Shown here: piece by piece, positions 59,990 through 64,000 of the stretch
Layout of the letters: every line of letters starts with the position of its first letter
Numbering within the stretch: the first letter of the stretch is position 1
Source: G963665925 sp963676345
GTDB lineage: Bacteria; Bacillota; Clostridia; Peptostreptococcales; Acidaminobacteraceae
Length of the DNA stretch: 64,000 bases
Direction of reading: 5' to 3'
Assembly: GCA_963676345.2 (NCBI GenBank)
Contig: CAXXTS010000002.1
Coordinates: 496,001 to 560,000, forward strand
Position numbers and translations under genes: made by a program
The notes under the pieces: model-generated
Told to the model about the DNA's origin: nothing
Databases searched by the model: none
Seen by the model: only the letters and a program-made list of their open reading frames with translations

Positions 59990-61744
59990 TTAAACCCGTC
60001 CAACTTGTCCACGTTCTTTTCTTCTTTTCATTTTTTGTGTGTACATCCTATCATCTGCACTGTTGATGACTTCAATTATGTGCTTAGATTCGTCATATAC
60101 ATCATATCCTATACTGAACTCCATATCGTGGTCGAGAAGGGTCGTGTCATGATTCCAAGTCTTAAGTTCAGACTCTATTCTTTTCACATAAGACTCTATT
60201 GCATTTTCGTCACTGCCCATGAGTACGATTAAAAACTCATCCCCACCATAGCGCACAACAAAATCTCCGCCTCTTGCATTCTTATCAAGCATTTTGGCAA
60301 CCTCGACCAGCACCTCATCACCAACATTATGTCCATAATGATCATTGATATATTTAAACCTGTCTACGTCAAGCATAATAATTGCCAGTTCTTGAACACG
60401 TTTCTCTCTCTTGACGTCCTCAATATAATTATTAAAGTAATGTCTGTTGAAAATGCCTGTTAATGGGTCTGTATTAGCCATCTCTTTCATTCTGTCATGG
60501 GCGACTTGGAGTTCTTCAGTACGCTCTTTAACACGTTTTTCCATATCTTTATAGCTGTTTTCAAGCTCAAATGCCATTTTTTTGATTTCATATGCGAGAA
60601 CATCCACCTCTGCGCCGCCACTTACTTCTAGAGGTGTTTGGAAGTTTCCCTTTCCAATTTCAGCTACCGCCTTTGAGATATCACGTATGGGTTTTGATAA
60701 GCGGCTTGAAATTGTCGTACTCAATATAAATAGAATCACAAAGGCAGCGGTTATAACCCCAATATAAGACTTCATATAAGCCACAACGGGAATCAAATAG
60801 GAATCTGCTGGCACACTTGTAATAATGGTCCACTTGATATCTCCAATGCTCTCAATGAGTCCGGGATGCCACACGACAAAATTACGTCCCGCTTTTACAT
60901 TACCATCACCCGTACTCTTAACAATTGTATTTCCTAAGTTAAGACGCTTGAGCATTTCAGAATTGTTCACATCATCAAGCCAAGATGCCTGTGGCGTAAA
61001 TTCTGAGATAAAGCCCCATTCCTTGTCCCGAGATTCATTTAATACATAAAAACCATTTTCATCGATGATATAAGTATCCTTATAAGGGCTTTTTAAAATA
61101 AACTCCCTCAGTTCATCCAGCAAATAGCTTACATTCAAGTTAACCACTAAATAATACGCTTCTATATGGTTTTCAAAACGCACTTGTATGGGAAGTGCAT
61201 ACCTTATAACTGCCTTGTAGGGTTTCTCATAAACGCCATTTTCAATATTCAAATCAATCGGAGAAACATACATTTCACCGTCTAGCAGATTTTTTGCAGC
61301 TTGAAAATAGTAGCGGTCTGATTTGTTCTGAAGACGGTCTGGGGGAACGTGAAACGCACGCCCACCTTCATTGTTGACCCGAACCACTTCCATACCATTT
61401 GAATCTAATATACGCACATGATCATAGTTTACATGTGTCTCTATGAAGGTTGAAAAACTCATCTGGGCATAGTCAAGAAACTCTGCCCCCGTATGCTGGG
61501 GGTGCAAACCACTTCCAAGTTCGAGAAGTTCTTTAATGTAATAGACATCTGTAGTGGCTGACTCGAAATAGGCATCCATATCATTTTCAACTGTTTTTTG
61601 ATATGAATTGACTTTTTCCAGTTCCACCTGTTCTACAAACTCGGCAGTTGAACGAAAGCCATACATTCCAAAAAGCACCAGCGGTATCACTGCTACTACG
61701 ACTAGACCAATAAAGAACCGAAATTGTATCCCTTTATTCTTCAT
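59990..61744 (-). CDS. Membrane sensor diguanylate cyclase (Cache-like sensor, HAMP, GGDEF)
   Basis: Makes cyclic di-GMP from two GTP in response to an outside signal. The 584 residues include a first membrane helix (about 8-28), an extracytoplasmic Cache-like sensor (about 30-300, with YYFQAAKNLLDGEMYVSPI and similar PAS-like segments), a second membrane helix (about 315-340), HAMP (about 340-395), a coiled coil and a GGDEF domain (about 410-580). The catalytic motif GGDEF is at 500-504 and the inhibitory RxxD site (RGGD, 491-494) stands five residues before it, so the enzyme should be active and product-inhibited. The ribosome site is GGGGTGA. Confidence 0.92.
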   Translation of the reverse strand: MKNKGIQFRFFIGLVVVAVIPLVLFGMYGFRSTAEFVEQVELEKVNSYQKTVENDMDAYFESATTDVYYIKELLELGSGLHPQHTGAEFLDYAQMSFSTFIETHVNYDHVRILDSNGMEVVRVNNEGGRAFHVPPDRLQNKSDRYYFQAAKNLLDGEMYVSPIDLNIENGVYEKPYKAVIRYALPIQVRFENHIEAYYLVVNLNVSYLLDELREFILKSPYKDTYIIDENGFYVLNESRDKEWGFISEFTPQASWLDDVNNSEMLKRLNLGNTIVKSTGDGNVKAGRNFVVWHPGLIESIGDIKWTIITSVPADSYLIPVVAYMKSYIGVITAAFVILFILSTTISSRLSKPIRDISKAVAEIGKGNFQTPLEVSGGAEVDVLAYEIKKMAFELENSYKDMEKRVKERTEELQVAHDRMKEMANTDPLTGIFNRHYFNNYIEDVKREKRVQELAIIMLDVDRFKYINDHYGHNVGDEVLVEVAKMLDKNARGGDFVVRYGGDEFLIVLMGSDENAIESYVKRIESELKTWNHDTTLLDHDMEFSIGYDVYDESKHIIEVINSADDRMYTQKMKRRKERGQVGRV

Positions 61745-61857
61745 TTACTCACCCCAATTAAGTGCTTAAGTCACCCTTGTTATCTATTTAAATTAGTATG
61801 ATTATATTTTATACACTTTTATCCTAATAACATAGCCCTAAACTGAATTTATAGAAA

Positions 61858-61908
61858 AAAAGTCGCTAGACACATTTGTTTGTACACAAAACGGGTCTAA
61901 CGACTTTT
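61858..61908. terminator. Bidirectional terminator after the OmpA-like gene
   Basis: A 14-bp stem with one mismatch (61858-61871 with 61895-61908). On the minus strand it is followed by TTTTTTCTATAAA and lies about 100 bp past the stop of the MotB/OmpA-like gene. It isolates the channel pair from the diguanylate cyclase gene. Confidence 0.75.
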
Positions 61909-62005
61909 ATCTTAAAGTCCTTTGTATTCATATTTGTTCAATATGCGTAATAGGCCTTATCAATCCCCTAAACCTCTTAAAGCTCGAAAGCTTGCGATTA
62001 AGGGC

Positions 62006-62929
62006 CTAGTCTTCAAATATTTCTACAGAATCTTCAAGGTAATCATTAATGACATCTTGAATTTGAGCATCTTTTAGAATCATTGAAATTTCAATACGTC
62101 TATTCTTTGCATATGCTTCTTCAGTCGAACCTGTATCAACAGGTCTATATTCTGAATACGCACTGGCTGTAAAGTACTCGCCGTACTTTTCTTCCAGTGT
62201 TGCGTTCGTTCCCATAAGGTAATTTACAACCGCTGCCGCTCTATTTGCAGAAAGCTCTCTGTTATAATCACTGCTGCCGCGTTCATCGGTATGTCCTTGA
62301 ATGGCAATGGCATCAATAAACCCACGCACTTCATCATCTGCAAGCACATTTTCAAATGCAAGTGCCAGCTTGTCAAGAAGCACCTTACCTTCTTCTTTTA
62401 CTGTATAAGAGTTGGTATCGAATACAAACCCTTCATTGATGATAATGTTCCCTGTGTCTGAAATACGTACAAGGTCTTTGCCTGAAACGTTGCTGGCTTC
62501 AAGACTATCTTCCATAGATACCTTTACCTTATCTAGGACATCTAACCTCAGTACAGCTATGCCATGGAGCTTGTCTCTTAAATCACCCAGCTCTTTATTG
62601 CTGTTTGCGATGATTTTCTGCTGCTCTTCAATCTCTTCTTCTGAAAGTTTTAACGCCTCTTTACCACGTTCAACTTCAGCTTTGGTCTCTTCGACCTGAT
62701 CTAATAGAAGATCCAGTCTATCCTGAGCACTCGTGATCTCCGCTTTCGCCTCAGCGAGTTCCTTTTTCTTTAAGTCGAGATCCTTGCTGACAATGATATT
62801 ACTCAAATAGGAAATCAAAATCAGAAAGAACAGGATGAGCGCTATGGTAGACATAATATCAGTAAACGCTGGCCAAAAGTTTTCCTGTTCAACTTCAGCA
62901 GCTCCGCGTCTTCTTCTTACTCTTGCCAT
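62006..62929 (-). CDS. MotB/OmpA-like stator subunit with peptidoglycan-binding domain
   Basis: A 307-residue protein. One N-terminal membrane helix (about 19-43) carries Asp24 in NFWPAFTDIMSTIALIL, the place of the proton-carrying aspartate of MotB, ExbD and ZorB. A coiled coil follows (about 50-135), then a C-terminal OmpA domain (about 160-290, IQGHTDERGSSDYNRELSANRA) that binds peptidoglycan. The gene starts 12 bp after its MotA/TolQ-like partner. No flagellar gene is near, so it may not be the flagellar MotB. It could power another wall-spanning machine. The ATG at 62929 has AGGAGG upstream. Confidence 0.85.
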   Translation of the reverse strand: MARVRRRRGAAEVEQENFWPAFTDIMSTIALILFFLILISYLSNIIVSKDLDLKKKELAEAKAEITSAQDRLDLLLDQVEETKAEVERGKEALKLSEEEIEEQQKIIANSNKELGDLRDKLHGIAVLRLDVLDKVKVSMEDSLEASNVSGKDLVRISDTGNIIINEGFVFDTNSYTVKEEGKVLLDKLALAFENVLADDEVRGFIDAIAIQGHTDERGSSDYNRELSANRAAAVVNYLMGTNATLEEKYGEYFTASAYSEYRPVDTGSTEEAYAKNRRIEISMILKDAQIQDVINDYLEDSVEIFED

Positions 62930-62941
62930 GAAGTCCGCCTC

Positions 62942-63925
62942 CTACTTTGCTTTTTCCTGACCAATAACCTCAAGTGTATTCGACAGTACCTGATGTCCTG
63001 TTTTCAACTCTTTCGTGCTGGATTTCATTTGTGCTGTAAAATCATCAAATGTCACATTCATACGCTGAATGTTTGTTCTAAGCTCATGATTGAACTCTGA
63101 AAAATCACGTGTGTTCTCATTGAAAGTCTGAATGCTCTCATCAAATTTTGTGATTGAACCATTCAACGACTCAGCCGTGTTGGCCATTTCAGTTGCAACG
63201 GTACCCAGTCTGTAGCTTAAAGCGCTGGTCAACTCTTTTAAATTCTCTTCAAGCTTGTCACCAAACTGATCTAAACCAAGATCAACTTGTCCCGTTGCAG
63301 CCCCAAGACGTTTTCTGCCTGTACTGTGGTCAAGATACTCTTCAGCGCAAACCAGCACTTGTTCCTTTGTGCCTTGAATGCTGAATGCCATATTGATCAG
63401 GGTTACAATGATCGAACCGCCAATACCACACAGAGATGTTACAAAGGCAACTGACATGCCCTGCAAGGAATTCATGAGTCCATCAATGATTGGTGTCATA
63501 TCATTGACAAGACTGCCCTTTGTAGATGCGAGAAGGGTTACAATTTCACCAATTGATAGGGTAAGACCATAGAACGTACCCAAAAGTCCCAAAATAACCA
63601 TCAGCGAAACAGAACGAGATGCAATACGTTCTGCAACCGCATAGCCCGAAAATCCACTGGCCATATTTTTTTCAACGATCGCTGGTGTATTGATTTCATC
63701 GACCTGATTTTCTACAGCACGCTGATAGTCATCGACCATCTTATTGAGTGCCGCATTTTCAAAAACACCATTTTCCCGATTGCCCGGGCTCTCCAAGTCT
63801 TCAACCAATGATTTGTATTTCTTTCTAATTACAAATGTCAAAATAACTGTTAATACCAATATTGAAAAGATAGTGCCTACAATTCCCATCGCTACGGGAT
63901 TCAAATTTAAGAATAAATCAAACAT
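62942..63925 (-). CDS. MotA/TolQ/ExbB-type proton channel protein
   Basis: A 327-residue membrane protein. A first helix (about 10-34) is followed by a cytoplasmic loop. Two long helices come next, at about 98-125 (SLMVILGLLGTFYGLTLSIG) and 146-180 (QGMSVAFVTSLCGIGGSIIVTL), matching the TolQ/MotA core. A helical tail with heptad patterns (about 200-327) follows. The ATG at 63925 has GAAGGAGG at 5 nt; in-frame upstream codons lack a site. With the next gene it forms an A-B channel pair like MotAB, ExbBD or ZorAB. The tail is far shorter than I recall for ZorA. What lies upstream is outside the window. Confidence 0.85.
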   Translation of the reverse strand: MFDLFLNLNPVAMGIVGTIFSILVLTVILTFVIRKKYKSLVEDLESPGNRENGVFENAALNKMVDDYQRAVENQVDEINTPAIVEKNMASGFSGYAVAERIASRSVSLMVILGLLGTFYGLTLSIGEIVTLLASTKGSLVNDMTPIIDGLMNSLQGMSVAFVTSLCGIGGSIIVTLINMAFSIQGTKEQVLVCAEEYLDHSTGRKRLGAATGQVDLGLDQFGDKLEENLKELTSALSYRLGTVATEMANTAESLNGSITKFDESIQTFNENTRDFSEFNHELRTNIQRMNVTFDDFTAQMKSSTKELKTGHQVLSNTLEVIGQEKAK

Positions 63926-64000
63926 AATAGCCTCCTTCATGATTTGACTTGCTTCCACATCATAGTAGCACGACCTACGTGGGCATAGCAACGTATACAC

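Noticed and set aside
59990..63925. Zorya anti-phage system (ZorA/ZorB plus downstream effector).
   Set aside because: The downstream gene is a diguanylate cyclase behind a terminator, not zorC/zorD/zorE, and the A subunit tail is short. Kept only as an open question for the pair itself.

Overview
The window looks like a chromosomal segment of an anaerobic Gram-positive bacterium of the class Clostridia. The evidence is A+T-rich DNA, strong AGGAGG-type ribosome sites, class III (oxygen-sensitive) ribonucleotide reductase NrdD/NrdG, SLH-anchored surface proteins, PTS sugar uptake with HPr carrying both His15 and Ser46, AddAB instead of RecBCD, and the Firmicutes gene order acpS-nnr-alr-ndoAI-ndoA. 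A Fusibacter- or Acidaminobacter-like lineage is possible, but this is a guess. Almost all genes are on the minus strand; only five lie on the plus strand. I see no rRNA, tRNA, CRISPR array, transposase or prophage.

Layout, left to right. 1-4457: a partial exported protein, then the acpS-nnr-alr-ndoAI-ndoA block (cofactor, metabolite repair, cell wall and EndoA toxin/antitoxin). 4564-10650: a small zinc-ribbon protein, Xaa-Pro aminopeptidase, a GNAT acetyltransferase, a flavin disulfide reductase coupled to a DUF1499 protein, and a D-2-hydroxyacid dehydrogenase. 10775-22112: two giant tandem paralogous surface proteins (beta-propeller-like repeats, Calx-beta repeats, helical region, three SLH domains). 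22273-28434: nrdG, nrdD with NrdR-type boxes and a promoter/terminator pair in its leader, transketolase, and a stand-alone SpoT-like HD protein on the plus strand. 28435-28986: a gene-free region with two 73-bp direct repeats and several strong hairpins.

28987-38653 is a seven-gene sugar-alcohol PTS cluster transcribed leftwards: mtlA-like IICB, mtlR-like regulator, mtlA-like IICBA, fruK, a SorE-like sugar-phosphate dehydrogenase, ptsH and ptsI. No mannitol-1-phosphate 5-dehydrogenase (MtlD) is present. The gene set suggests an alternative route in which mannitol 1-phosphate is oxidised next to its phosphate to fructose 1-phosphate and then phosphorylated by FruK. Matching operator-like motifs lie at near-equal distance upstream of two -10 boxes in this cluster, and a cre-like site lies in the leader of the first gene.

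39301-41358: psuG-psuK for pseudouridine breakdown. 41556-48773: sbcD-sbcC-cysQ-cobO-patB operon. 48842-57441: addB-addA and a lipoprotein. 57764-59106 (+): an Lrp/AsnC regulator and an EamA exporter. 59274-61744: a DUF1461 membrane protein and a diguanylate cyclase with an intact inhibitory site. 62006-63925: a MotA/TolQ-like plus MotB/OmpA-like ion-channel pair near the right edge, whose upstream partners lie outside the window.

Most of the window is ordinary housekeeping DNA. The parts most worth a second look are the proposed mannitol route and its operators, the duplicated 73-bp element, the nrdD leader, the SLH/Calx-beta pair, and the MotA/OmpA pair.
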